Assembly: GCA_002049455.2 (NCBI GenBank)
Contig: KV918764.1
Location: 310,001-374,000 of the forward strand
Reading direction: 5' to 3'
Origin: Porphyra umbilicalis
Lineage: Eukaryota; Rhodophyta; Bangiophyceae; Bangiales; Bangiaceae
DNA length: 64,000 bases
Each line of letters starts with the position of its first letter. The first letter of the stretch is position 1. Under the pieces are notes generated by a model, which saw only the letters and a list, made by a program, of their open reading frames with translations, ran no database searches and had not been told where the DNA came from. The position numbers and the translations under genes are program-made. Below, piece after piece: positions 45,035 through 57,388 of this stretch.

Positions 45035-46300
45035 GGCAGGTGCGGCGTTTACGGGGTCATGGGGGCAGGTGGACGCGGCCACGAACGGCCATGATGTCGC
45101 AATTTCGCGGTAGTTGGCCAGAATCGGGCTCTGCGGGCCCTGTGGGAGACGTCAGTTTTGATTTTTCAAACAGGGGGTCGTGTCGGCGCTGAATGCGCTG
45201 CGGCCTGCGTGGTCGCGTCCCTTCCCGCAACACCCGCGCGCGGCGGGTGGGGGCGGCGGCCACCGCCGCTGGCGGTGGTGCCGCCGCGCCTGCCGCCGAC
45301 ACGGCGGTGAGAAGTGGATGACCGTGCGCACGACGCGCGCCCGCACACGGCAGCGAGTGGCGCCCGCGGCCGCGGCGGCCGCGGCCGCGGCGGTGCCGGC
45401 GGCGGCGGCGGCGGCGGCGTGGCGCCCTTGCTATTTTCTCGCTCCACCCCGCCGCCCGCCCCCCCGTGCCATCGACGGCTTCTTCCCCCCCCTCCTCCTC
45501 TGTGGCCCCACATACCCCCCCTCCCCATCCACCGCATCGCCGCCGCACACGTGCGCATCGCGCAGATCGGCCTCGAGTCTGCGCTGCGGCAAGCGACGAC
45601 TGCCCAGCCAGCGTCGGCCGGTGGTTGCTCGGATGGTGGCGGCCGTGCCTCGGTGGCAGCCGCCGCCCGCCACGGCGGTGGCGGCCGCTGCTGACCCTCC
45701 GGTGGGTGCGGCAGGAGCCCCTCGCGGCGATCACCTACCCCCCCTCGGACGAAGACAAAATAGCTGGTCGTCGAGGAGCGTGCGGGCGGCCGCTCTCCAC
45801 CAGTGGGCGGGTACCCCCCCGACGGCAGCAGCTGCCGCTCGTGCGGACCGCGGTGGACGCCGCGGCGGCGGTGGGCGGAGCGCCCCCTACGCCAGCAAGC
45901 GGTGGTCACGTCGGCGACCGCCACCACCGCCGCCATGGCTGCCTTCCTCGTCTCCTTTTTTCTGATCTCCCGCTCGTACGTGCGCTCCCAAGCGGCGCCG
46001 GTCGTGCAGGTGACGCTCACCCGGGAGGCGGTGCTCGACTTGCCTATGTATCTTTCGTCGTGTGAAAACAGTTCTATCGTTTTGCAAGTCCAGGGTGTTT
46101 TCGCGAACGCGCTTTCAGTTCGCTTTTTGCCTGTTTGTTAGTTTGAAGAAGTCCAGGGTGTTTTCGCAAAAACCCGCTTCCGCGCCGCGCCTTTGTGCGC
46201 GGACGGTGTGCCATCCCGCCCGCGTCCATCCCCGCCGTCTGCCTTGCGCCTTCTCTCCCCCCGCTGCCGCCCTGCACTCCCTCCCCCCCCCCCCCCCACC
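45035..46300. other. Upstream region of EFTUD2
   Basis: GC-rich, with open frames on both strands that are compositional. A short plus-strand frame near 45940 (MAAFLVSFFLISRSYVRS) looks like a signal peptide but leads nowhere recognisable. Between 46060 and 46180 the word CCAGGGTGTTTTCGC occurs twice. A long pyrimidine tract (46270-46299) ends directly before the EFTUD2 ATG. Confidence 0.4.
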
Positions 46301-46882
46301 ATGGACGACGCGGACGATGGCCTCCCCCAATACGATGAGTTTGGCAACTACCTGGGTGGCGGCGACGAGTCCGCCTCCTCCTCCTCGGCGGGTGCGTCCG
46401 ACTCTGAGTCGGGCTCCTCCGCGGCGGCCGCCGCCGACGGCGGCGGGGGCGTCGACAGCGACGGGGGCCACTCCCCCCCCCCCCCCCCCACCAGTGGGGA
46501 TGAGGAGGACCCCCCCCGCTCCCCCGACGCGGGCGCCATGGCCGTCGTCCTCCCCGAGGACGTGCAACACTACGCCCCCGCCGCCGACGTGTTTGGCCCC
46601 GACGTCGACGTGCGCGTTGAGGAGGTGGACGCGCAGCCGCTGTCCACGCCCCTCGTCGCGCCCAAAGTCACCCGCCGCTCCGAGTACCTCGTCGTTGACG
46701 ATGCGGGGGGGCGGTCGGCGACCGCGCCGGCCTTTTCCGTCGCCTACCTGGCGGGCGCCCTCGCCGCGTCGCCGGCGCTCACCCGCAACGTGGCGCTTGT
46801 GGGCGCGTTGCACCACGGCAAGACGGGGGTGGCGGATATGCTTGTGGCCGCCACGCACGTGCGGCCGCCGGTGGGGGCGGCG

Positions 46883-46926
<44 letters not shown>

Positions 46927-47576
46927 CCCGACCCCGTGGCGCCCCTACACCGACGCGGGGACTGGCAAGGAGGAGGCTGTGCGCTACACAGACGCGCGCA
47001 AAGACGAGCAAGCGCGGGGCATCTCCATCAAGGCCACCCCCCTGACCGTCCTCGGGTCGGACCTCGGCGGCAAGAGCTACGCCCTCACCGCCGTCGACTG
47101 CCCCGGCCACACCTCCTTTTTGGACGAGACGGTGGCGGCGTTGCGGCTTGTCGACACGGCCGTCGTCGTCGTGGACGCGGCCGAGGGCGTCGTGCGGGGG
47201 ACGGAGCTGGCGGTGGCGGCCGCCGCCGCCGCGCGCGTCGGCGTCGTGTTGGTCATTGCCAAACTCGACCGCCTCGCCCTTGAGTTGCGGCTGCCAGTTG
47301 CGGACGCGTACCACAAGCTGCGCCACACCATTGCGGCGTTTAACGAGCTGCTGACCAAGTGGAACCCCGCCGCCGAGGGGGGGGGGGGCGACGCCACCGC
47401 CCCCGCCGCCGCCGCCGCCGCCGGCGACAAGGGCGGGGGGAGGGGCGGCGCCCCCCCGCCGACGGGCGCCCGCCGGTGGCGCGTCACCCCTGAAGACGGG
47501 AGCGTCACGTTTGCGTCGGCCCAATCCGGCCTGCTCTTCACGCTCGAGCAAGTCGCCGGGTGGTACCTGCGCCGCT

Positions 47577-47613
<37 letters not shown>

Positions 47614-50055
47614 GGCGGCGGCATCCATGCCGCCCATCCCCGCGTCGGCGCTCGCCCGCCGCCTGTGGGGCGACGTGTGGTTTGACGCCGACCGGCGGGT
47701 GTATACCAAGGTCCGCCCGGCCGACGCGGCGCTCGGCGGCGACGGCGACGGCGGTCAGCGGTCGGCCATTGAGTTTGTGCTCGCGCCCCTGTACAAGGTG
47801 TGGGCGGCGGCGGTGGGGGACCCGCCCGACGAAGTCGCCCGCAAGTTGAACGCCATTGCGCTGGGGGAGGAGGGCGACTCGACGTCCCTGCCGCCGTCGT
47901 TGGCGGCGCGGGGGGGGGGCGCTGCAAAGGGCGGTGGCAAGGCCAATGGCGGCGGCGGCGGTGGCGGGCGGCGGCGGCGGGCGGGCAGCCGCCGCCGCCC
48001 GCGGGCGTTTAAAGCCACGGACCTCCACATGGACGTGCACCCGCTCATCCGGCTGTCGATGGGCACCCTCTGGGGCGCGTGCAATGTGGCCGGCTTTGTG
48101 TCGGCGCTCGTTGCGCACGCGCCGTCGCCGGCGGCGGGGGCGGTGGAGAAGCTCGCCGCCTTTTACACGGGCGCCCTGTCCGTGGCCGGCGTCGGCGCGC
48201 GCGTCGGCGGGACGGGGAGTGGCACGGACGACAGCGACGCCGACGTGGACGATGACGGGGAGGCAGACGATGCAGAGGCGGGCCTCCTGCGCTGCCTCCG
48301 CACCTGCGACGCGGGCCCCCGGTCGCCCGCCGTCGTGCTCGTTGCCAAACTCGTGCCCCACCCCGACATGGAGGCCTTTTACGCCCTCGGGCGGGTGCTG
48401 TCGGGGTGCCTACGCCAGGGCGACGCGGTGCGGGTGCTCGGCGACGGCTACGTGCCGGCGGCGCCGTCGTCGACCGCGATGGACGGCGACGGCGGGGACG
48501 AGGAGGACGTGGCGGAAGCGACCGTGTCGGCCCTCTACCTGCCGGGCGGCCGCTACGTGACGCGCGTGTCGGCGGTGCGGGCGGGGCAGCTGGTGCTGAT
48601 TGACGGCGTCGACGGGGTGATGGGCGGCAAGGGCGCCACGCTCGTATCGGTCGGCGCCGACACGGGGCCGCCGGGCGGGGGCGGCGACGACGCGGCCGAC
48701 GCGGCGGCCGACGGGCGGCTCCGCGACCGCCGCGCGGCCGCGTGCCACGTCTTTGCGCCGCTCGCCGCGTCGCTCGCCGTCGGGCCGACGACGGCGACGA
48801 CCAAAGTGGCGGTCGAGCCGCGGTCCCCCGCGGACCTCCCCGCCCTCGTGCGCGGCTTGCGCGCCCTCTCCGCCGCCTCCCCCGGCTTGGTCACCCGCGT
48901 GGAAGAGTCGGGGGAGCACATCCTCCTCGGCGCGGGGGAGTTGGCGCTCGACGCGGCGCTCGGGGACCTCCGCACCCACTACGCGCGCGTGCCGATTGCC
49001 GTGTCGGACCCGACGGTGCCGCTCGCCGAGACGGTCGCCGAAACGTCGGCGCTCAAGGCGGCGGCGACGACGCCGAATGGGGCGTCGGCGCTGACGCTCA
49101 TCGCGGCGCCGCTGGAGGAGGGGCTCGCCGAGGCCATTGAGACGGGGGGGCTCCCGCTGCGCGCCCGGAGTCGCCTCTATCCTCCCCTCGACGGCGGCGG
49201 TGGCGGCGGCGGCGGCGGCGGCGTGGCCGCTGCCGCCGCCACGCCGCCCCTGCGGTCGACGCAGTCCCGCCTGCAGCGGGAGTGGGGTTGGGACGCGCTG
49301 GCGACCCGCCGCCTGTGGGCGTATGGCCCCGAGGCGGCGACGGGCGCCAACGTGCTCATTGACGATGTGCTCACCGGGGCGGGCACGCCGCAGCGCGCGT
49401 CCCTGTACGCCGCTCGGGCGGCCATCACGTCGGGCTTCCGGTGGGCGACGCGGGAGGGCCCCCTCACCGACTCGCCGGTGCGGGGCGTCAAGCTCCGCCT
49501 CCTCGACGCGGACGTGGCGGCGTCGCCCGCCGCGCGGTCGGGCGCGCAGCTCATCCCGACCGCCCGGCGGGGCGCCTACGCGGCGCTCCTGTCGGCGGCG
49601 CCGCGGCTGCTCGAGCCGCTCCTCTCCGTTGAGGCGCTCGCCGCCTCGGCCGCCGACGCGGCGTGCGTCGGGCGGGTGCTCGCCCGCCGCCGCGGCTACG
49701 TGCTCTCCGACGCGGGGGTGGCGGCGTCGCCGCTGCGGCGCCTGACGGGCGTCGTGCCGGCCATGGACGCGGTCGGCCTCGAGACGGACGTGCGGCTCGT
49801 CAGCGGCGGCCGCGTCTACGCTTCAACGGTCTTTGAGCGGTGGGCGCCCGTGCCGGGGGACCCGCTGGACACGGACATTGTGTTGCGGCCGCTCGAGGCG
49901 GCGCCGGAAGTCGCCCTCGCGCGGGAGTGTATGGTCAAGACGCGGCGGCGCAAGGGGCTGTCGGACGAGGTCGGGATTGGCCGCTACTTGGACGGGGGGG
50001 GGCGGGCGTGGCGGTGGTGGCGGGCGACCCGGCGCTCCGCAACCTGCTGCGGTGA
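46301..50055 (+). CDS. EFTUD2: U5 snRNP GTPase EFTUD2/Snu114
   Basis: EF-2-like GTPase of the U5 snRNP that controls spliceosome activation and disassembly. The ATG at 46301 sits in CACCATGG and the protein opens with YDEFGNYLG, the family's hallmark N-terminus, followed by an acidic tail. GTPase motifs: G1 GALHHGKT (about residue 167), a switch region ERGI-like segment (ARGISIKATPLTV), G3 DCPGH (about 266), G4 AKLDRL (about 320, normally NKxD) and G5 ASAQSG (about 405). Domains II-V follow (HPLIRLSMGTLWG, GDAVRVLGDGY, EESGEHILLGAGEL). The C-terminus VKTRRRKGLSDEVGI is also diagnostic. Ala/Gly-rich insertions raise the length to about 1250 residues against the usual 970-1000. A one-base miscount in the nine-G run at 49994-50002 must be corrected for the family-like end AGVAVVAGDPALRNLLR and the TGA at 50053-50055. 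No introns. Identity is secure. Confidence 0.95.
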
Positions 50056-50432
50056 GCCCGGGGGGGGGGGGGGGGCGGACGCCGCCGCGGTCGGCCGCGG
50101 GCTCGTGGGACGACGGCCGCGGGTGGGCGGCGGGCGGGGGGGGCGGCGCTCCCCGTGCCCGCACGGGCCGTGGCGTCGGCTCGGCGACACGTCCCGCTGC
50201 GCTGGGGGCTGCCCGCGCCGCCCGACGCGCGCGCCCGCCCGTTGGCCACCGCGGCCACCGCCGCCGCCACGCGCGACCGAGGCGCCGACACTCGAAAAAG
50301 AAAATGAGTGTGATTCTACGGACACGACAAAGCACACACGAGACGAGCGCACCCCCCCCAAAAAAACGCAACACAAAACGAAACAAAAAAGGGGGCCCCG
50401 GCGGCCCCGGACCGCCCCCCGCGACGCGCGGC

Positions 50433-51698
50433 TCACAAAAATCCCGCGCTCGACCCCAGCCCGTCGAGCGGCACCTCGGGCGGCGGCGGCAGCGCCGCCG
50501 TCGGCATCCCCACCAGCAGTGCTACGTCGTCGACGCGGGCCCCCCCCCCCCCCCCCCCCCCGCCTCCCCCCCTCCCCCGCCTCCCCCCCCCCCCCATGCA
50601 CCCGCCGCACGTGCGCGTCCAAGTTGCCGCGCTGCCCAAAGCGGGCGCCGCACGCGCCACACCCCCACCGCCGCACCCGCCGGTGCACCGTCGACACGTG
50701 GGTGGCGAGGGCGCGGCGCCCCCAAAGGCCGCCCCGCACCCCCCCTCGGCGCACCCGTGCGGCCGCTCCCGCCGGTGCACGGACGCGAGGTGCACGCCGA
50801 GGTTGTCTTTCCGCCCAAAGCGGCGCCCACACACGGGGCACGCGTGCGCGCGGCCGCCGCCGTGGACGGCGGCGACGTGGCGGGTGAGGGAGCCCCGCTG
50901 CCCAAACGTCGCGCCGCACACGCCGCACGGGTGGGGGCGGTGGTTGTCGTGCACGCGGGAGACGTGCCGGTTGAGGGAGGAGGTGGTGGTAAAGGTGCGC
51001 GCGCATTGCGCGCACGCGGCGGGGGGGGGGCGGGGGGGGGGCGCCGCCGGACGTTGGGGGGGGCGACGGGGGGGGGGCGGGGGGGGGGGGGGGCAACGCC
51101 CCCATGGACAGGGGGGGGCAGGTGGGGGGGGTGGCCCCGCCAGAGCTGCCGGCTTGGGACAAGCGCAGTGGCGTGACCGGGCTCGTTGGTGACCGCGGCC
51201 GCCCGCCGCCGCCGCGGGCGGGGGTGGCCGGCGCGGACGGTGGGGGCGGGGCGGCCCCGTCGGCAGCGGCGGCGGCGGCGGCGGCGGCAGTAGGGGCGAC
51301 GGCCGGCTCGGCCTTGACGGCCGCCGCAAAGAGGGCGGCGGGCAGCGCGTCGGCGGTGAGCGGCGGCACTGCCGGCAGCGGCGCCTCGGCCGCCCGCGCC
51401 GCGCCGAGCGCGTCGAGGTCGGTGGCGGGCGCCCACGGCGCCGGCTCGGCCTTGAGGAAGAGCGCGCCGATCGGGCTGCGGGGCGGGTCGTCGGCCCACG
51501 GGCCGCCGCCGCCGTCGAGCGGAAACGCCTCGGCGTCGAGGCCCCACGGCGGTGGCGCGCGGGGGCGGCGAGGAAGCCGCCCTCGTCCGTGCACGCCGAA
51601 CCCGACGCGGACGCGGGGGCGGACGGCGGGTCGGCCGCCCACCCCAACCACCCGCCGCCGGCCGACAGGGGCAGCGTCGAGCAGCCGTACGCGTCCAT
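50433..51698 (-). CDS. C2H2 zinc-finger protein, frame broken at homopolymers
   Basis: A putative nucleic-acid-binding transcription factor. From the ATG at 51698 the coding signal runs through an acidic/Pro-rich region with two KAEP motifs (possible SUMO sites), a Pro-rich linker and five C2H2 fingers: CAQCARTF-RHVSRVH, CGVCGATF-RHVAAVH, CPVCGRRF-VHLASVH, CAEGGCGAAF-THVSTVH and CGACGARF-AHVRRVH. It ends VPLDGLGSSAGFL at 50433. These parts lie in different frames; each switch occurs at a G or C run (for example CCCCC at 50719-50723, inside finger four, and the long C runs at 50539-50595). Restoring one base at each would give one continuous protein, so I annotate a single intact gene with sequence errors. 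It converges on EFTUD2, with about 380 bases between stops. Orthology is not assigned. Confidence 0.7.
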   Translation of the reverse strand: MDAYGCSTLPLSAGGGWLGWAADPPSAPASASGSACTDEGGFLAAPARHRRGASTPRRFRSTAAAARGPTTRPAARSARSSSRPSRRRGRPPPTSTRSARRGRPRRRCRQCRRSPPTRCPPPSLRRPSRPSRPSPLLPPPPPPPLPTGPPRPHRPRRPPPPAAAAGGRGHQRARSRHCACPKPAALAGPPPPPAPPCPWGRCPPPPPPPPRRPPQRPAAPPPRPPPAACAQCARTFTTTSSLNRHVSRVHDNHRPHPCGVCGATFGQRGSLTRHVAAVHGGGRAHACPVCGRRFGRKDNLGVHLASVHRRERPHGCAEGGCGAAFGGAAPSPPTCRRCTGGCGGGGVARAAPALGSAATWTRTCGGCMGGGGRRGRGGGGGGGGGGARVDDVALLVGMPTAALPPPPEVPLDGLGSSAGFL

Positions 51699-54600
51699 GG
51701 TGGGGGGGGGGGGCGAGGGGGGGTGGGGGGATCGGCACCGCCCGGCGGTCGGCGGCCGGCGGTAGGCGGTGGGCGGTGGGCGGTGGGTGGGCGTCGGCGA
51801 CGGCGGGGCGGGCCCGCGGGGGCGTGCCACCCAGACGGTGCTCACCGTGCCGCACGGGGCGGGCGCGAGCAAGACGACCGCAACGGCGCTCACCACGGGC
51901 GGTGCGAGGGGGGGACCGGCGCGCACGCTCACCTCGGTGACTGCCGGCTGTGGGCGTCCGATCGAAGCACCGGCCGGCTCGCGACCTCTTATGGGGTATG
52001 CCCGCCGCCGCCGCCGCCCCCCGCTGCCGCTCCCCGACCGCTGGCCGGAAAACAGATCGATGGGGGGGTGCTCACCCCGGCGGCCGCACGCCCGTGCGCG
52101 CGGGCGGGTGCACACGGGGCGGGGGTGCCTCGGCGACTGGAAGCGGATGAAGGCGCCGCCCGCCCGCGCCGGCGCTCGCCAGCCGCCCGCGCGTCGTCGC
52201 GAGGGGCGGCGACGCGGCCGAGCTCACCCGCCTCCCGGCGGGGGCGTCTACGCAGCCGCCGGGGTGGCCGTTGCGGGGGCGGCTGGCAAGAGCTTTCCAC
52301 CCCCCCACCCCACCCACCCGCGCGCACGCGCCCTCGTGGAAGGGATGGCGCCCCCGACCCGCCGCCGGGCTCGCCCCGACCCACCGGGCAATCGACAGCG
52401 CGGCGGCCGGTGGCGGGGCTCACCGGCCTGCCTCTCCTTCTTCCCCTCTTCCCCACCGCCAGCCGGTCACGGCGCGTGCGTGGCGCAGAGGGGCGACACA
52501 GACGCCGCGCCGCGGCGCCGACGACGGCGACGTAGTCGCCGGCGGGGGTGGGTGGGCGTCCCCCGTCACCTCACCTCGGTGTGACGTAGACGCTGCGGAT
52601 GATGGGGGCGACGACCTGGATGGCGGCCACTCCCCACGGGGGGCGCCACCAACCGCCAGCCGCCCCCCCGCCCGACCTGTGCGCGGGGCCACCCCCCCGC
52701 CCCGTGACGCGGACGCGGCGGTCGGCGGGGAGCACCGCCGCCGCCTCCCGTGTGTGAGACGCCCCACCGGTCGCGCCTGGCAGCGGCGCCGCCCAGCATA
52801 CAGCGCGCAGGATGCGGCCACGGGGTGACGCACGACCGCCGAGCGCGGCGGGCGGCCGGCACCCTCCCCGAGCCACGCGGTGGCAAAGAGGGGCGGGATC
52901 GCGGCCGCTCCCGCCACGGGGTCACCCCGCCACGGTCACCCCGGTTGACAGCCCCCTCCCACCCACCCCCACCCAGCCCCCCCCCCAAGCCCCAAGGGTT
53001 TCCACCACCAGCCGCGCGGCGGCCGCGTTGGGCGCCCCGCGAGGACGCCCCGACCCGCCAAAAACAATGGGGTCGCAACCGCCGGTCGAGCAGACACGGC
53101 GGCGACCGACCGCTGCGCGGTGTTGCGCGGCCGTGGTGCCTCCCCGCGCCGCCCGTGGGTGGGACGACCGCCCGCCGCGGAGACAGGGGGGGGGGGCGCG
53201 GTACCGGCCGCCTGCGCCGCGGAAAGCTGGTGGAGGCGGGAGCGCGCGCGGTGCGCGGGCTCGGGGGGAACCCCCCCCCGGCGGTGTGGGACGACAGCGC
53301 CGACCGCTCGCCCGAGCCAGCCGCCTTCGCACGTCGGCCGTCACGGCTCGGGGTGGGGGACCGTCGCGGCGGCAGCGGGCGGCCACGACCGCTGCGGCGG
53401 CCGGGCGGCCGGCGCGGGGCGCGCATTGACACCCCGCGCCGCCGGCGCCGTCAGGGCGGCGGCGATCCCCGCTGGGCGGTCGCCGCCCCCCGCTGCAGCG
53501 GGAAGGGGGGGGGGGGTTGCGCGCGGGGCCCCCCGATGCAAAGTGGGGAGACGCGTGGCAGGCCGCGTCTGCCACCACCCCGGCGGCCGTCCAGGGTGGG
53601 GGTGCAGCCAGACTGGCGGCCGTCGCCCCCGCCGTCACAGCGTCGTCGCGTAGCAGCGGTGGGGCGGCCCGTCGCCGTCCCGCAAGGCCCGACCTGATCG
53701 GCGCCGCAGGCAGCGGCAGTACGTGGCGGCGCGGCGTGGGACACTCGCCATGGGACCCTGGCGAGCGTGGACGGTCCGTCACAGTGCTTTTCCAATTGGG
53801 ATGAGACGAGGGGCCCCTCCACCCCGTCCATCGGCAGGTGGGGCGCCTCGGGGTGGAGCGCGGGCTGACGCGCTGACCGCGTGCCGCGGCGCGTCCCGTG
53901 GCGGTCCACCCGCGCGTCCCAGGGCGGGGGCGGCACGGCCCAAGGTCGGCGTGCCCTCCGCTGCTGCCGCCCCCGCCCCGCGGTCTGGGGGGCCGCCACC
54001 ACCGGTGCGGCCGCCAACCGTGGGCCACAACGGGACAGGTGCCCCGCGGCGGCGGCGGGGCGCTGCGGGCGACGGCGCGCGCGTCTCGCCGACACTGCGC
54101 ACCGACCCGAAACAGAGGGGGGGGGGCGCCGCCTCAGGCGGCACGCCAGGCTGTGCGATACTGTAGACCGAGATTTTCAAGCCGCCCCAGCGGCACCGCT
54201 CGGCGCAGCAGCGTAGGCGCGCTGGTGGGACGCGTCCCGTCAGCAACGCCGGCCAGCGTGGGTCGCGCGAGCCCCCAAACGCCGTGGGAGTCCAAATCTG
54301 GGGCGGCTGGTCCCAATCCGGCGCGCTGCGCGCGCGACCCGCGGTCGGCCGTCCCAGTCGAGATTGGCAAGGTCGCGCCCCCGTGGCCCCCGGCGGCCGG
54401 CTGTCGCACGAGCCGTCGGGCCCCGCTGGAGCCGCCTGGACAAAGGGGCTCGCCGCACCCCGGTGCGTGGCGCCCCGTATGCAGGATTCCCAGCCGTCCT
54501 ACGTAGGCGCGTCGACCACAGCAGTGGGCGCCCCAAGGACGAACCGGCGGGGGGCGGCGTACCCCCTCGTTGCCGACCAGAGGGCAATTGGGCCACTGTG

Positions 54601-56524
54601 GGACGGGGTCCGCGGCGGGGTGGCGCCGGTCCGCGGTCGCAGCCTCGCTCGGTGGGTCCCACGTCGCCAGCGCTTGCAGGAGCCGCGGAGCAGCAGCCGG
54701 CGTTGTTCGGCCGCCCGACCTGTGACCGGGGGGTTGACGCAGAGGGGCAGCGCTGGGCGAGGCGTGGGTGGCCGTCGCTGACGAGCGTCGCGGCAAGCCC
54801 CCCCCGATGGCTTCCATGACATGGGTGTCCCCTCTGGAGCAAGCCTTGGCCGACTGGTGTCGTCTTGTCGCTCAGACGTCGGCGCTGGCTGACGTCGGAC
54901 CAAGATGTTGGGGGATGCAATCAAGCCAACTGTCGGCGCCTTCCCTTCGAGGTCCACCAGGAGTGGTAAGGCGTGACGTGCTCGGCGGTCGGGGCGTCGT
55001 GATTGAGCTCGCGAAGGGGCGTGGTGGCGACTGGCCCGTTTACACCCATACGCGGCTGCCGTCTCATACCTGACGCAAGGGAAGGAGTGCTGTCTGCCGA
55101 GTGTCCTTCTCAAACAACTCTATCGTACTGCTCCCCATTCCTTCTGTTGCGCCGTGGCGGATGGCGCGTGATGCGCTTGCCTCGAGCGACGCTACCGAGT
55201 GTACTGCTACGAAGGCGCGTAAGCAAGCGCGGGAAACCCGCGCAAGCAAGCGCGGGAAACCCCTCCGACTCTTGGGGACGGGGGCGCTGCCAACGAGCAC
55301 GCCTCTGGCGGGGGAGGGCGGCGGCCCAAGGCAAACGTGGGTGGCGATGGGGACCCGACCAGTCGTGCAGACGCAATGAGTAGCTGGCGCGGAGGGCGCG
55401 CTATGCGACGGCTGGCGACCTGCATGCCATGCTACTATGTTGGACGCATGCGCTCATAGGACCGCGGGGGGATGTGCATTCCTCCGCCGCACTCGTGACC
55501 AAACTGGACAAGCGTTGTCGTCGCTCCGTCGACCCACCCCTCCGCGTTTCCGGGCGTGGAGCACGGCGCCCGGCCGTCTCCTCCCCATGCACCACTGATG
55601 CGCGCGCGCAGCAATGGAGTGGCATCCGCCCTCCAGGCCTACTCTGGCGGCGTGGAGGAGGCGCGTCTGCCCACGGATCGCGCAGTGCTCCTTTGGCCGC
55701 GGCGGGGCGCACCCGCGGATCCCACAACGGGTGCACAAACAGCCGGACCCACGGGCCCGGCGGCCAACCGGTAGCTGGACATGCGCTCCGACTCACGCGC
55801 GACTGCCGGTCGGCCGGCGGGAGTGCACCGAGTGACGCGGCTCGCGCGCTGCCACGGGCGGCCGTTCGCGCCGCCCCTGCGCCCTTGCCGCCCCGCTCCC
55901 CCCCCCTCCCCTGCTGCGCCATCGCCATCAAGAAGACCGTCTATGCCGTCCCCACCGATGACAAGAGGAGGGCGCCGCGGACAGCCGGCAATGGTGCGGC
56001 AACGCGGTAGCGGTGGGGGGGAGGAGATGGTCCGCGACGCGCTTCCCCTGACCATCCGTCTCATCCGAGTGCCGCCTCGATCCTTTTTCCTTCCTGCTTG
56101 ATCCGTCGCCCGCCCACCAGGTGGGCGCCGCTGCCACCGCGGCCGACGCAGCGGTTGGCTTGTTTCCTGTGCAGGCCTGCCGCGGGGGCCAGAGGCCCCT
56201 TGAAACAGCCATGTCGGGCGGCGCCGGCCAGCCAAAGGCACCCCGCCGACCAGCCCGCGTCTGTGGGGTTGGGGACTGCAAATGGGTGCGGCGCCGCGCG
56301 GCCACCGTCAAGCGCCCCAGGCGCGCTTGTCGATCAGCGGACGGCGGTGGTCGCCGGTGGCCGGCGGCGCCGGTCAGGCGCGGCGCCGCGGGCTCTCCGG
56401 GCGGTGGCCGGGCGGCAAAGTTGACTCTGCGAGACCTGTGTCGCGCCACTGGGGCCGATCACATGAGCCTGTGAAACTGTGTTTCGGCCAATCATTTAGC
56501 CGGATAAAGCGGTCCGACCAATGA
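51699..56524. other. Gene-poor, very GC-rich stretch
   Basis: 4.8 kb with many long open frames in all phases, as expected at this GC content, but no recognisable domain. A short 21-bp direct repeat (AAGCAAGCGCGGGAAACC) is present twice at 55222-55265. I see no gene that I can support. Confidence 0.45.
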
Positions 56525-57162
56525 GGCACTTTCACAAACTGTCCAATTTGAACGAAACTGTCATCTTGCAGAACCCCCCTCAGATGCATCGCCAGGGGGG
56601 GTGGTTCGCACTCACAGGGCCATAGAGGCCGATTATGAGGAGCGCGCTCCGATACGGCCCTACAACAGCGAGATATGCATGTAGAAACAGAAAACAAAGC
56701 CAGACCCTATGAGAAGAGGTCACAAGGATGCATCCCAGGGAGTGGGTGTCTCTGAGGGCGCTTTCTTCATCTTGATTGACGGCATTAAAAAAGCGCTCGA
56801 TTTGACTCGCCTCAGAGGGGCGTTCAGGGGGGTCGAGCCGAGAAGTTATCGGATGTCGTCAAAGAAGATGAAGAAAACGCTCTCAGAGACACCCACTCCC
56901 TGGGATGCATCCTTGTGACCTCTTCTCACAGGGTCTGGCTTTGTTTTCCGTTTCTACATGCATATCTCGCTGTTGTAGGGCCGTATCGGAGCGTCCTCAT
57001 AATCGGCCTCTATGGCCCTGTGAGTGCGGACCACCCCCCCTAGCTAGGGGGATCCCCCTGGCGACCACTCCCGGGAGTGGTCGCCAGGGCCCTGGCGATG
57101 CATCTGAGGGGGGTTCTGCAAGATGACAGTTTCGTTCAAATTGGACAGTTTGTGAAAGTGCC
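56525..57162. mobile_element. 638-bp fold-back MITE
   Basis: Left arm about 56525-56760 and right arm about 56870-57162 are inverted copies, beginning GGCACTTTCACAAACTG, with a short central loop. The arms are nearly identical, except that the right arm carries an extra block of about 50 bp containing a perfect 34-bp palindrome (57056-57089). The flanks (AATGA on the left, TTAATG on the right) do not give a clear target duplication. No coding capacity. A MITE or Foldback-type element. Confidence 0.8.
57056..57089. repeat. 34-bp perfect palindrome in one MITE arm
   Basis: Symmetrical about CCCGGG, with arm CCCTGGCGACCACTCCC. It is absent from the left arm of the same element, so it was either gained there or lost on the other side. 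Confidence 0.9.
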
Positions 57163-57388
57163 TTAATGGCAAGTCGGGTCAATCGAAAGGTGTATGCGTT
57201 TGGCCCTGATCTCCGTCTCGTTGATCCCCACCGCCAAGGCGTCCATGGGTTTTTGCCCGGCGCGTGCCGCCGCCCCCGAGTGCACGACCGCCGTCGTCAC
57301 TCTTCCACCACTCTTCCACTGCCGCCCTCCCTCGTCACCCCACCCAGCCTCCTCCCCGCCCCTCGGTTGACCGCGCCCTCACCAAAGC

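Noticed and set aside
51699..56524. Many long overlapping open frames
   Set aside because: Expected at this GC content; no domain or consistent coding phase.
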